Source: Setomelanomma holmii (lineage: Eukaryota > Ascomycota > Dothideomycetes > Pleosporales > Phaeosphaeriaceae). Taken from it: DNA of 64,000 nucleotides. How positions within the stretch are numbered: the first letter of the stretch is position 1; every line of letters begins with the position of its first letter. Positions 1 to 12,500 of this stretch are shown in pieces. Where the stretch lies: NCBI GenBank assembly GCA_010015745.1, contig ML978177.1:124001-188000 (forward strand). Direction: 5' to 3'. Position numbers and translations under genes: made by a program. Under the pieces are notes generated by a model. The model was not told the origin of the DNA. It searched no databases and was given only the letters and a program-made list of their open reading frames with translations.

Positions 1-662
1 ATGGTGCTAACGGCGCTAATGTACGCATGTGCCGAAGTGGGGATCTGTCGCTCATCGTGAAACTCAGCGAGCAGGTTTTTGGCATCTTGCTCTGATACAT
101 TGGTCACAATGGTGGACCATGGGTGGTTCGTGTGGGTCGCGTGCTCAAGCGCGTCCTTCGCAGCACCTACACACGAGCCCACGCGAAATGCAATCCGGAC
201 TGCCTCAGTTGCAAGTGGAAGCAATTCGCTCAACGATCGCGCTGATGCGACCACGGATGCCGCGAGGAGACCGGTGCAAAGACCGACAATCCTGGTGTTG
301 GCAGGGTTTGGCAGTTCCGACGGGTTCTCGGCGAAGTACCTGCAAAGTCAGTGACGTCGGTCATCCGCGCCCAGAGTTACATACCCAATGTAGTGTGATA
401 GTTGGGCGATGGTAACCATGCAGCTTTCCACTTGAGGTACCTTGGTCCCTTTGCTGTAGTACGCTTCCACGAGATCCCATGTAGTTAGAAAGTCCGGGAT
501 CTTATCGCGCTGAGTACGTGGTAGTTTCTGAACCTCATCACGGAGCACAACGCTGACTCTGTCGAGGAATGTCGTAAGGGTGGCGTTGTTCTTCCATGTG
601 CAAGCCTTTCGCAAGAGTGGGTACTGGTCGGCAGTCTGGTCTCCGAAGATGAGAAGATTCAT
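1..662 (-). CDS. PKS1: Non-reducing polyketide synthase, N-terminal SAT domain (5' part only)
   Basis: This is the start of a large iterative polyketide synthase that continues beyond the left edge. The ATG at 662-660 begins MNLLIFGDQTADQ, the usual opening of a fungal starter-unit acyltransferase (SAT) domain. Exon 1 is 662..385. A 45-nt intron (384..340, GTATGT..GCAG) follows, and exon 2 stays open from 339 to base 1, giving 205 visible residues. Cys114 lies in GLCTG, the SAT active-site signature GxCxG. In this family SAT loads the starter before the KS, AT, PT, ACP and thioesterase domains, none of which are visible here. The Cmr1-type regulator and trihydroxynaphthalene reductase to the right indicate the DHN-melanin synthase that makes 1,3,6,8-tetrahydroxynaphthalene. 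The family call is seen in the sequence; the melanin product is inferred from the neighbours. Confidence 0.85.
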
Positions 663-3600
663 GGTGGCGGTTGATGTGTTTAGGTGGGGTTGATATATTG
701 TTTGATAAGATGGACCAAGGATGCCAACTAGGCGAATGAACCTCAACTAAAAGGTTCGCGAGTGGAGAGCTTGGTGGTGAGCCTCCTGAATATGACGAGG
801 TTGCAGCGTACTAGGGACGAAGGTGTTGGACTTCGTCGTAGTATGAGGATCCTCTTGGTGGTTGGGTCTTGAGGCTGGGAGGGCAAGGTAGTGACCCACG
901 GTACTGGTGAAGTAGAAAGTTTGGGAATGGGACAGAACGATCTTGGGGGATTATCGGTACCCTATATTTGTAGGGGGAAAGTGGCAGTGATAGGCATCAG
1001 AAATCAAAATGGTGGCCTGGGCGTGGATCGCACGATGACAAGCACAGTACGTCCCGGATCTGTGACAGCCCATGTACTGCGGAACGATGTACTGCATCAA
1101 CATTATTGACGTGAGAGCGAGAGTGGAGCGCGGACTATGCCTGTTCTTGGAATGGTGCCGCCATAGTTCCGAGAATTGATGGCGTGCAGAAGCCGGGCGC
1201 GTTTCCGAGTAAGCTTCCATGCTATTGATAGATGGCGCCTGCTAGGCTCGTCGACCAACTGCTAAGGTGTAAAGGCAATGCGTTACGAATGATAACGAAG
1301 ATGAGACGTGGGGACCTGAATTGCAAGGGCGCTGTCTCAAAGTGGGCTTAACTCGATCGGATCCCCTCTCCTTGGCCGGACATGATTGACATAACGTCCG
1401 AGTGTTCACTTTTAATTACAGCCTTTACCAGGCGAATTGGGGCTTAGATTGCTGCAGACAGCTCGAATAGATTACGGCGGAGTCGGGGAGCGACAGTCGA
1501 GTTGTTCGGTAGACATGTTCTCCAGGGTCTTACACGATGCGACTACGACGCACCAAGGCGAGTGCCATTCCCGCAAAAGGAGCCCAACACGAGCTTCCAT
1601 GTGTTTGACACCACAAGTTTGGGATCAACTTGCATTCGTCGTGGTAATTGTTGCCTTACCGACGTGGTGTAGCAGCCCGCGAGATGCCGTGCCCCAGCCG
1701 CAGTCTATGAGCCAAGACCTGAGATGGGCCGGATAACATATCTGTGACGCAGTGATCTCAGTCAGCTCTTCTCCATACACTGTGTAGCCACAGCGTTAAT
1801 AGCGTCGAACAAGCTTCTGGAGACCCCGCTCGGAAGGGCCACCTGCAAGACCATGATGGCAGCTGAAGGTTGGCACAAGGCGTGGTCCACATTTCGGGTC
1901 TTTGGATGCCGTAGATGGACCTCAGAGGATCTTAATGATCAGCGAGCGCCATGGGTGCGGGCGAACCGCTTTCGGACAGATGCAATACGAGGTCAAGCGA
2001 AGACCTCTCCATGACGATGTGCAATTGATTTCCCGTTTGTCATAGCAAGGACCAAACGTCAAGAATGTGATCGCGGGAGCGAAGCGCCGTTAACGACACA
2101 AGTCTGGGGATTCGTAGACACTATTCCATTGAGGTTTGATGCTCGATCGAGATATCAGGATGCAGTATTGAAAGGCTGAACGATCGTCGCGCCGGATACT
2201 TTGATGAGCGTTGGTCGTGTTTCCGGCTTCCCCAATGTCCGAAGGCATAAGCGCTGCTCCGGTTGTATAAGAGCGACAACCCAGTTGGACCTCATTAGGA
2301 CTGCCTAAGCAGCTATTGGAAACCCCTCTTCGTCCGCTCGATTGTAACATTCATCATTCGATGACGTCTTAACAGCCGCATCAACAAGATATTATGCTGA
2401 AATTGGGTGGGAGGCACAAGCCACAAATGCCACCCCAGGGTGACCTTCGGACTTATGCATAACACCAGATTATGAAACGCGCATAGATGCGTCGTTCGCT
2501 TGAGAAACTCGATCTTGTTTTGGTGACTTCACGTCGTAATTTGGGCGCGTCGATATCGTTGTTGGTGATGTGATGAGATGTCGTTCGGGACCCCGCAAGC
2601 CGCAGGGTCCATGCGCCCAGGGGTTTGGCAGGGTTGGCAGGCTCGTGTTTGAGCCTTGCTTTCGCCACACGATCGACGCTGTAAACACCACGCCTGCATC
2701 AACACATCTGACATCCAATACACAGCCACGTTAGCTGCGATATCACTGCGCCTGTAAAAGAGAGCACGATATGTCTTTCGCGATATTTTCGCCAACGATC
2801 CGTTCGGCGCCCAGCTTGAAGTGCAAGGCCACAATCGGCTGCGCCATGAACTGAGGCAATGCTCGGGCGTCACCCCCGTCCATGATGAAAGCAGAACTAA
2901 GGTATCCTCCACCGAAACACCGCAAGTCGTACGAGGTGTTGAGTATCTGAGTCATGCTGAGGCTCTAACACTGACCGGTAACGTTCGAATCACCCCAGCC
3001 TGGCAAACGTGTTTACTAATTATGGCTCTCGAAGGAATAGGACTCCATGGATGCACGACAGTGAGGCACCTGAAGTTCTTGCCTCCATCCGCATATTGTT
3101 GATCATATTTGACCGTGACTGGTGGACACGTTCATGATGGTAGCAGCTTCAAATTTTGTAAGGAGTACCAGATGTTTGCTAATCAAGATAAGCTGTTTTG
3201 CTTGCCTGTGCACATCGCTATCAGCTGTGCGGGAGGATGGCTTTCGAAGGCCTTATTGAGACTTTGTGGAAGACCAGCGCAGCTGCCGATGTCAATAGAG
3301 TCTCAAAGCTGTTGCTACGATGATTGCGTGAGTCGCTATCAATGCGTCGTTTCATGCCTTTCAATTCTGGTCCATGTTTCGCGTCGACTGTACGTGGTCA
3401 ACTGTCTGGAAAAGTCGCCACCTGAAGCTTGCTAGCGGTGAGGAGCATCACCACCCGCGCCCGTGCGATTGCACTGTCAGCATCGCGGTTGCAATCATGT
3501 TCCAGCCGAATGGTCATGAGCGCATTTTTCGAGGCATTGGCAGCTCTGACATCGGCAAAGACTAGCCCTAGATCTTCTGGCATACCCAGCTTGCGCCATT

Positions 3601-6600
3601 TCAATCTCGGGTGTGGCTCGTTCATGGTCCCGATGAGAAGCTGTTCATGTCCAAACCCTACGATAGAGCTTCAGAGCTGCACGTATCGCACTCGCAGATG
3701 CGTCTTAGGGTCAACTTATTGCTGCTGCATATTTACCTGACGACTGGTGTGCATCCGTAGGATCGTCTATCTCAATTCGGCTGCAGAGAAGGCTTTTCCG
3801 AGTCTACGACACTGCGGTGACAGTGACCACTCATAGCGACTACCGAGCAGATGATCTCACAACCTAGCAGCCAGGATTGACTGGATCGTAAGTACGCTCG
3901 GGAAGGCCGCTGTCTTGCAGCGATCGTGCATGGCATTGGTTCGTACCTTCCTATCAGCCGACCACTCAGCTCTAAGGATATGCACCTAGTAGGTTCGGGA
4001 ACATCTTCCAGGAACCGCTCTGGCCAACGTCTCCGATCAACCTGGCGATGGCCGTTGTACTAGTCAATGTCATCCTGGCTTGACGTGAAGTACGATCCTG
4101 CAAGTCACAGTTAGATCATCAAGAAGAATTTTCAACGATAGCTCTAGCTTCTTGATCGGTCCTTACTGCCGGATAGAGACTAACATAAGGCTCGCTTTCT
4201 CGGAGAAGCTATGATAAGAATCTTTACAGCTGGCAGACTACACCTGGCCGGCTGTGCAGTATGTCAAATTGTCGCTTCACCCTGCTGCTCGTATGAAGAG
4301 CGCTTATAAAAAAATTCACTGCTTGACGATTCGCTCATCTCTCGGTGGTATTCCATGATCTGATTGGATCTCCATAACTCTCAACAACGACCCATCTGCA
4401 CACCGCGTGGAAGTTGTGCCCTGCGCTTAGAAGACCCTTGGTCCGCACAATTTCGAGTCAAGAGTGAGAACGATTTTGTACCATACCATGCCTCGAGCTC
4501 GATCAGGGCTGGTTTGCGAGCTGCGTACAATCTGGATATTCAGGGGAGATAGCGCTGCGGCGTGGGCGGTTCTTGTACCGACAGTCGCGCCATCGATAAA
4601 CCACTTCGCATTGTTAAGATATGGCAACCCAGAATTTCTACAACATTCTCTGAGCACATATGAGGGATAGAGTGAATATTTGGGAATCATTTGTCTACTA
4701 CGCCTGAAGACAGCCGTCGTTCTCGAAGCAGCTTTGCAACAGCCTTCACCTGATGTTGCAGCATCGTGGCTCTGGCTCGTTGGCGCAAAGCTCGTGGCGC
4801 GTTCCTGTACGGATATGGTCGCGGCTAAACGGATCGCCCCCGGACCCAGTCAATCGCGGGAAAGATCTATAAAACGTCTTGGCACATAGACGGACAACAC
4901 TAGCGATGGGCTTGCCGAACTATCAAACTCGATCTTGCGACACTAGTTTCTACCAGGTTTAATTTGAGTTTCGAAACAGCATTATTGTTTCGTTTCGCGA
5001 CTATTGCGGGATATGCGCACGATCATGAGATCCACTCAATGGACCAAAATATCCCAACACACACACTACACGAGAGAGCGTGATTCACGAGCATCTTGGG
5101 ACCACCTTCTGCTTCGAATGTGCAACGACGAAATCCGCGAGCAGGTTACTGGAAAGTAACAGAAGCAAGGGAGACCTCGGTAAGAGCTTAGCGTCATGAT
5201 TCGCCTTCACATACAACTTCAGAGTCTCGATCATGACGTCCTCGATATCTGCCCTTATTCATTGGGTGGAACAACACGGTCCTGAGCCAACTCTCAATAT
5301 GGTAAGGCATTAGCAAGGGAAGGAGCGCGGTAATAGGCACTAGTATAATCTAAATCAGTGGAGAGACCATTCGAAAAGATTCCCGTTGAAGGCGGCTTGT
5401 AGAGTAGACCCTTGCATAAGACGCTATATCGAGCGCTATATTGGCCTACCTACAGTGGATCGATGCAGAACCGAAGACAGCATTTATCAATGGCATCTAT
5501 GACCTCGAGATCAAGCATGTGTCAAGCTCCGCGGACTTGCACGGCGATGGATAGACAGCGGCTGTATTGCCGGGTAACTTCGCAATACAACGGCATTGAC
5601 TCCGTATAGGTTCACGGTTCTCTGTATGCACATGTTCGGTGTCGGGTACCCTGGATCCACGGATAGACCTCAAACAGCCGTTCCGGCCTCACTTATCAGT
5701 TCCTCATATGCAAGTTATATCTTGCTGGCTCCACTAGTGAATGCTGTTCGTCGGCACGAGTTAGGACTGGTGGGATTGTCATCGAAAGCTCATGATGCAC
5801 TTGCTCCACCAGTTGGCAATACATCGTGCATTTGCGCTAAAAGAAAAACATGTGCATGTATACACAACGTGGGACGTGCAACCCACTTTCGAAATTGGCA
5901 TCAGCGTCCTCATTGGGGTGAACCACCAAGCCATGCGAACTACATGAACATTTTCGACTGTGAACCTGTTCGCTAACCATCATCAAGTTCAAGACTGAGT
6001 ACTTCCGAACCTCACTTGTATATTATTTTCGTGAGGCTGGCAATGATGACGACGCACCAATAGCATGCTCACCGCTGCTCTTCTGCTCCGACAAATACAT
6101 ACGACTGCAGTCGACCCTTTGTCCCACCTGCTCTTCATATTGCGACCATGCTACGTATCTGGACGTCTCCCGGCATTATCGTACCGTAGCGACCTTGCAT
6201 CCCGCGGGTTTCCAGCTGCTCCACACGATCTTGTACGACTGCTGCAAACCACTTCACGAGTGCCGATGGACGCCTCCATTGTCCAACTCGAGCAGTCTGT
6301 GACTCGCTGACCTCAGACACGTGAACCCTGTGTGTAACTGAATGCCACGCGCTGTCACACTACATCACGGCCTGCCGATGCATTCAATTTCGTGGTGCAT
6401 ACCTAGCCTGTCGCACTGCTTCAGCGCAGTAGTTGCACGAGCGCAATAGCAGCTTCTGACAGCGCAACTTCGCTATCTCCGTGAAGCCGACGCATCCATC
6501 TTGTTCTTGGAGGTCCACGGACAAATGCAGGGTCTCTTGCGTTCGTGCAGGTCAAGGACCGCCGTTCCACGGCTAATTTGTGGGCGTGCAGCTTCTGGAG

Positions 6601-9600
6601 ATATCGTATTCGACATTGCGACTGCTCCAGAGCTATCGTGAAAACCAACCGGAAGGCGTCTATGGGAAGTACGGGAGCGGCAATGCCGGGAGGTAGACGG
6701 ACGGGTGTACCTTCTCGCATATGCGATGGTTCAGAAAATGCCGCAGTATGGGAGTACCTGACGGCGTTCAATATCGCATTACTTTTCTTAGCATCATGTT
6801 CGTGTTCTTGTAGTGATGATACATATTTACGATGATGATATCGAGCAAGGATGAATGTCGTCCGCCGCAATGGTTCGCACTTGCATCCACCGACTGCAAG
6901 ACTATGGTACAGCATAATGAGCTTGTAGGGTATATTGCTTGCAAGCCTCGTCATTCTCGCATACCGCGAACTACACAGCTCTTCCGAGATTGCGCGATCC
7001 AGGTAATGAACCGCTTGGCTATGTAAGCTAGAACAAGGAAGTATGGGAAGATATATTACCGTGTATATTGCGCGCTTGAGGAACCGAACACCGAAGCCTA
7101 TCTTTCATCTAGAAGCAACGTGCGTCGAGATGAGTCTGTGAGAGTCCGGGCGCTTCGCTTCCGTCCTAGCGGTCTCGTCCCGGTCAGTAGAATGGGCCTC
7201 AGACACCGTGGCTGTGTAACAGAAGGCTGGCCTCGCACAACAAGTTGTGAAGTCACTGAGATTGGTACTGACTTCGACTTGGCCCCCATTGCCAGTGTGG
7301 CATGGTAAAAATGATGACAGGAGAACGAATAGAAATTTCCGCCCTTGATGAAAGAAGGAAATGCTGATGTGGTTGTGTTCCTTGAAACATCATCTCGTGC
7401 TTCGCCTCGTCAGCACCCCTCGTGGGGAGTCAGACAAATTTCCCCGAATGGATGTCAATGACAGCGCATTGACCGATGACAGAAACCCTTCTCATGACAA
7501 AGTTAACACTGCATGAATCTGTTTCCTTGCTGCGAGCGCTGCGCCCAAGTCGATTATGCACTTGCAAGATCTCGGTCGCATCGCTGAAGTGTTGAGACCT
7601 AAGGCCGTTGTGGTAGTCATGATCCTGGTAGACGCACTCGAAGCAGCCTAGAAATCGACTAGGCACGCCACGCCTTAGCTAAGCACCCGCTGTTAAGGGG
7701 TCTAGCGGGCGCCAGCAACGGGAGGTGCCTTGCTCGCTCCATTACCATGTAGGCAAAGCAAGGCTATATCGACTCGGCTACGAGCGCATCGTGCAGAAAT
7801 GTATTCATGGTTGGTAGGCATTGCGATCCGACCAAAAAGACTTGATTTAGAGGCGTTCAGTGGAGCCATGTGTGTAGTTGGTCGGGGTGCGAAGTAGCGG
7901 GCGGTCAAAAGACGTACAGATTACACTTAGATGTGCATTGACCATTAGACGAATCCAGTTATCTAGTGAACCAAAACTGATGAGCTCAGTCGAGACTGAG
8001 TGTACTGGGATGAAGCGTATACATTGAATATACACTCGGTACGTCCGTCCGTCTCTGTGTAATTCTGTACTGAATCTCTGCCGAGTGTAAGGCCGTCAAG
8101 GCGGTTGGCAATGGAAGCGGTCAATGGCTGCAAGTAAGCATCCGGGAATATTCGCAACATGAACCTGGGATGTTGGGCGCGATCTTACCAGCGGTGGGCT
8201 CACGAGGCCAGGGCATATTCATCCAGAGTAGAATGTTACACTATCGGAAAGCTGTTGCATTGTCGCAATACAGGATGGGCCATCAGCTCCTTGGGTAACA
8301 GCCGTTCGTTCTTGATAGAAACTCGGAACACCGGTATTATGACAATCAGTTCGGTGGCTTGCTGGAAGTCTTCCTGGCGGTACTGCCGTTTCCGATATAT
8401 GACGCTGCTGATCGGTGGACATGAGAGGAGCGAAAAGCGCAACGTTGTGGCCGCTATCCCCACTTAGCACTAGCTCGCATCACCTCAGCCTTGGGTACTC
8501 AGCCACCAATATTTTCGTACAGTAGCCCTGCATGATCGCCAAACAGCTCGCTCCAACAGGCATGCTCAAGGTGCTGTCATCTCTCTTGTGCGAGATTCGG
8601 ACAGTGTAGCCTTCTCACTCTTATCGCGATAACCCCCAACACGGTGACAACGTGGACACCTCACACCACATGAATTCATTCAGCAAGGCATCCGGAGGGG
8701 AACCGGATATCGTCAGATGTAGCCTGATCATATCCTGAGGCGTGAGTGGACGCAGCTTAATTTGCAATTACATCCTCCCCGCAGCGGAATCTCTCGGCAG
8801 CGACAGCCTCTCCGCTTCCGCTCCGCCCAATCGCAGAAATGCGGAGGTTTTGTGGCCCATGGCGATCACAAGGCACGTTGGAGCATGGCAGGCTAGCGGA
8901 AATGCGCAGGAAGATCGTACAACTTCACATCATCTACCAATGCCTAAGATTAGCACAGTAATGATGACAGGTGCCCAGTAACCTTGATCCAATTGCGTCT
9001 TTCTTGACATGTGCAACTCAGCAACGAACCCCTCCCCATTGTCAGCCTTCCTGCAGGTGCTATCGAATCACACACCTATCCGACGCATAGTATGAAGCGG
9101 GCAAAGAGCTGCAAACGCAGGGCAACAATGAAGCCAGCATGTTCAAGAGGAATCTTGTATTCTGAAGCTGAACAGGCGACATGTCATCAGTCGAACTAAG
9201 TCCACCTTCGAGAATCGCGTCAATGGCTCCCTCCATGGCTTTAAAGCTTACTGCAACCTGGAAGCGACCTCAACGTCCGCGGACTACTACCCGTCCTACC
9301 AAGACAAATCTTGTTGACAGCCACGAAGCTGTGGCACCACTTCTAGACGTCATCGTATATGTGGAGACTGGACATGGTACCTGCAATGGTACCTCGGTTT
9401 CACAAGCGACCCGAAGAAGAATCTCAAATTACCCAAGAAGGCCTGTGGTAATTGGGGTTTTACTCGGAGGACGATGACGGAACAACCTAAGATAAGTCTC
9501 AATGTGAATGGAATACAATGTACCGTGGGAAAGTCCAACACGAGCTCGCCTCGCCTCAGCCTGTCGAGTAGTATCTCGCCCAGATGCGGCTTTCGTGTTC

Positions 9601-9962
9601 GTGATTGGCCTTCATCTGGCTGTTCGACTCGCGGCCCGTTCATATGGAGAGATGTGTGGTCCCTGAGTGTCGGCCCTGATAAGGTCATGTGAAGCTGCAA
9701 ACAAGTTCTTGAGCACTGTCCGCCATGGCTTAAGGCTTGACCGCTTCTATTCCCACGCGCGACTCAAAACAGTCGTATCAGTCATTATGAGAGTGTCAGG
9801 GACGTGAAACGATAGCCCAATGAGTGGAGGCCGTGCTTTGCGCCTTACGGGGCAAGCGATACGTGAATACATTCGGCAGCAGATTGGCATGGAGTCGTGG
9901 ACGAACCTATGTTTCAATAGTTACAGAATGTTTCCAGAATCCACAATTGCTATTTCCGGGCA
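663..9962. other. Long gene-poor interval inside the melanin cluster
   Basis: About 9.3 kb upstream of PKS1 holds only short, scattered open frames in all six phases. None has a recognisable domain, a splice-linked continuation or coding-like composition. The PKS1 promoter and 5' leader must lie near 663-900 (the leader before the ATG is A/C-rich on the minus strand). By eye the interval is not strongly AT-rich, and I found no transposase, reverse transcriptase, terminal repeat or tRNA. Confidence 0.5.
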
Positions 9963-10679
9963 TTAGTAACTTGGCATTCCTAGTATACACTCTTTGAGAC
10001 ACCAGGTTTGTATCGAGAGTCGGTTTCGAATTCGCAAAGTTACTCGCAAGATCCTTAAGCCGAGGTGCGGCCAACCGGACCTGCTAAGGAAGTCACTGGC
10101 TGCTGTGTTAACCCTGTTGGGCGGGTCGATGGCTCGAGCACCCTGTTTCCGTGAAGGATCAACGCTAGGGCTGGCTCCGAGAGCGTGGGGTTTCCAGATT
10201 CGGTACTTCGCGTACATATAGTAACACCCCTGGTTTTCAACCTGGAGTAAAACACTCATCCGTTGATGGACGTGTTGATCTTCCCCAAATGCGAAGATCT
10301 CAGTTAGCCTTCGACTACGTCCCCACATGTTGAAGAAGCGTAGATTCCTTCCATTGTTGTTCGCCTCCTGAAGAAGAGTGACAGTCCTGTGGCATTCTGT
10401 CGATGATGGGATAGCGCGGACACGGACTAGCCTCCGTCGCTCGTTCATACGAAATGAGCAACCCGGTGAGCACCATGGGCACGGTTGGTCTGCCTTCCGT
10501 GCAGCTACTGTAAGTGACAACGCCTGCGGTGATTTCGAGGTTGTTGAAAGCATACGCAGCCTGATGAGACGTCCACGTCGCCGACCGCAAGTGATCGACC
10601 AGCGGGACGCGAGCCGCGCGCTGAAGTCTCTCCTGAGCGCCGGCAGATTATAATGAAAGTACTCAGCCAAATCTTCCAT
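9963..10679 (-). CDS. Orphan open reading frame, 238 codons, doubtful
   Basis: An ATG at 10679 opens an uninterrupted 238-residue frame, long for otherwise gene-free DNA. The product is basic and arginine-rich. I recognise no domain, signal peptide or membrane helix. Other frames in 10.0-10.7 kb are also fairly open, so local base composition may explain the length. It could be a lineage-specific gene, an exon of a decayed gene, or chance. Confidence 0.2.
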   Translation of the reverse strand: MEDLAEYFHYNLPALRRDFSARLASRWSITCGRRRGRLIRLRMLSTTSKSPQALSLTVAARKADQPCPWCSPGCSFRMNERRRLVRVRAIPSSTECHRTVTLLQEANNNGRNLRFFNMWGRSRRLTEIFAFGEDQHVHQRMSVLLQVENQGCYYMYAKYRIWKPHALGASPSVDPSRKQGARAIDPPNRVNTAASDFLSRSGWPHLGLRILRVTLRIRNRLSIQTWCLKECILGMPSY

Positions 10680-12500
10680 TGCTGATATTCCAACTGCACA
10701 TCCTTATAATGATCGAGTGGTAATCAGCGATAAGCACCTGTGTCACGTGGGGTGAAGTGTTTCGCCTAGTCACGTGTCGAAAGCTAAAGGCGCTGATCCT
10801 CGCGTGAGATAATTTTAGATGGCGCAGCGCCAGTGACGCAGTCGGCACACCGTTCGAAACGTCGAGGAAATGCCTCAGTGCGGTACGAGGTATGATTGCA
10901 ATAGGATTCATTGCAACAAATGGTCGAGTAAGTTGTTCACGCGGTGTGGCTTTGACACGATGCCACTGTCGCGCTCGTGGAGTTCCAGGCGCGAACCTTA
11001 CTGGAGTCGAAACGCCTTAGACAGCGACGGTCCTACGACGGCTGCACTGAAGAGAACTTCGTGTATCAGGGTCGCTCGATCCGATGGCCACGTCAAGGAG
11101 CTGCACAAGACATTCCGCTTTGAAAAACGCAAAGAGCTTCTTCAATATCTCCGTTCAGCAGCTAGCACCCACGACTCAGCCGCGTGTACTGACATCGCCC
11201 ATCCTGCTGGCGGTTGTATCGCGCGCATCACTGCCTGCAAGAGACATTGACAGTGAAATATCGTCTCGTATTTGTCGCAATCACGGCCGGCCTGCCATTG
11301 CGCACCACTGGCTGCGTAAAAGAGAGGCAGCGTGAAGAGGCTCGAAAACCACTACATCTCGGAAAGTCAGCCTCCGCATACGATAACTCGCCGCGCCGGC
11401 CGATGCCATTGGCGCAGTGTGTAGCAGTAATGTTGTCGTATTGCAGAATACATTACGGGTGTACGGCTCTGCTGTCTTTTTTTCAGGACGCGCTGACGCA
11501 CTGCGCTTGGGGGGTTCGGTTCGCAGGCTCGGTGGCTGACACGGGCTCGGCGTGCGCTTGTACACCCCCAGACCAGCCACGAACCCTCCTCCACCACCAA
11601 CTCAGCCCGCGGTGCAGATCTCGAGATGCACCCCTGTCCTGCCTGAGTCTTATCATCAACGCTGTGCAGCGGTCCCTTGTCGCCCAAAGCAGCTGCGAAG
11701 CTAACCAGGTTAAGTCGAGACCCACCCAGGAGCCTGGCGCGCTGCATGTAACTGCGAGGCACTAGCTCATCGCTCTCTGGTGCAGCTGGATCCCTCCACA
11801 GTTGATGAATTCATCGCTGTTCAGATGCATAATCAAAATTCCCGGTTGGGTATGGCACGTTCGCCGAACCCACTCTGACTTCTCATACGCCCACTGGGCC
11901 TTCAGTGTTGAGGAACCTTCTCCCGCGCCGATCTCTACACGGTGCTCATATTCTATCACCTCTGCTTTCCTTTTGCTACCTCCAATTGTGCACATGCTTG
12001 TCGGACAGCACTCGTATTACGGTATTGTGCCTCTTCTTGTCTTGCTTCCTTTCTCAATCAGCACTGCCATTCAACGACTGCAGTCAGCTTCACAGCCATC
12101 TACGCCGCGCTTGTCTGACATGCCAGGCCGACAACATCTTAGACTCAACCTGACGTTTGCTATTTCCACCATTAACCCCAGATCGGTATCCTTACCCGCC
12201 CGAGCTTAGAGCAATCGTTGTACCAACAGAAAGCGGAACTTTACCTCGACCACTTATAACGGATATACCTCTGGCCTCCTTGGTCAACTACCTCCACAGT
12301 CTACTGCAGCCACAATTCCAACCTTCTCCAGTTGTCATCTTCCTCGTCAGCGGCTGTTCCAACATTGATGTCAACACTATCCATACCGTGCTGAAGATAC
12401 CTCCAGTTCTCGACGCACCGGTTCTACTATTTCCAACGCCATTTGCTTACAGCTGAGCTATTAGCTACCAGAGCAACATTTGAAGGTTCCCGACTTCATC
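10680..12500. other. Upstream region and pyrimidine-rich leader of the melanin regulator
   Basis: No gene is recognised here. From about 11860 to 12480 the plus strand is markedly C/T-rich, as is common in promoters and 5' leaders of fungal regulatory genes; this is probably the CMR1 promoter and leader. A nine-codon upstream frame (ATG 12368, TGA ending 12394) lies about 105 nt before the CMR1 start and could modulate translation if it is in the mRNA. Open frames at 11214-11765 and 11802-12209 have no recognisable features. Confidence 0.4.

Noticed and set aside
2970..3000. tRNA B-box-like GTTCGAATC
   Set aside because: Flanking bases do not pair into a T-arm and no A box or acceptor stem is found.
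12157..12456. 99-codon frame just upstream of CMR1
   Set aside because: It starts with TTG and lies in the pyrimidine-rich leader; no protein features.
1..12500. Transposon remnants in the melanin spacer
   Set aside because: Suspected from the spacing, but no transposase, reverse transcriptase, terminal repeats or clear AT-rich RIP tract could be seen by reading.
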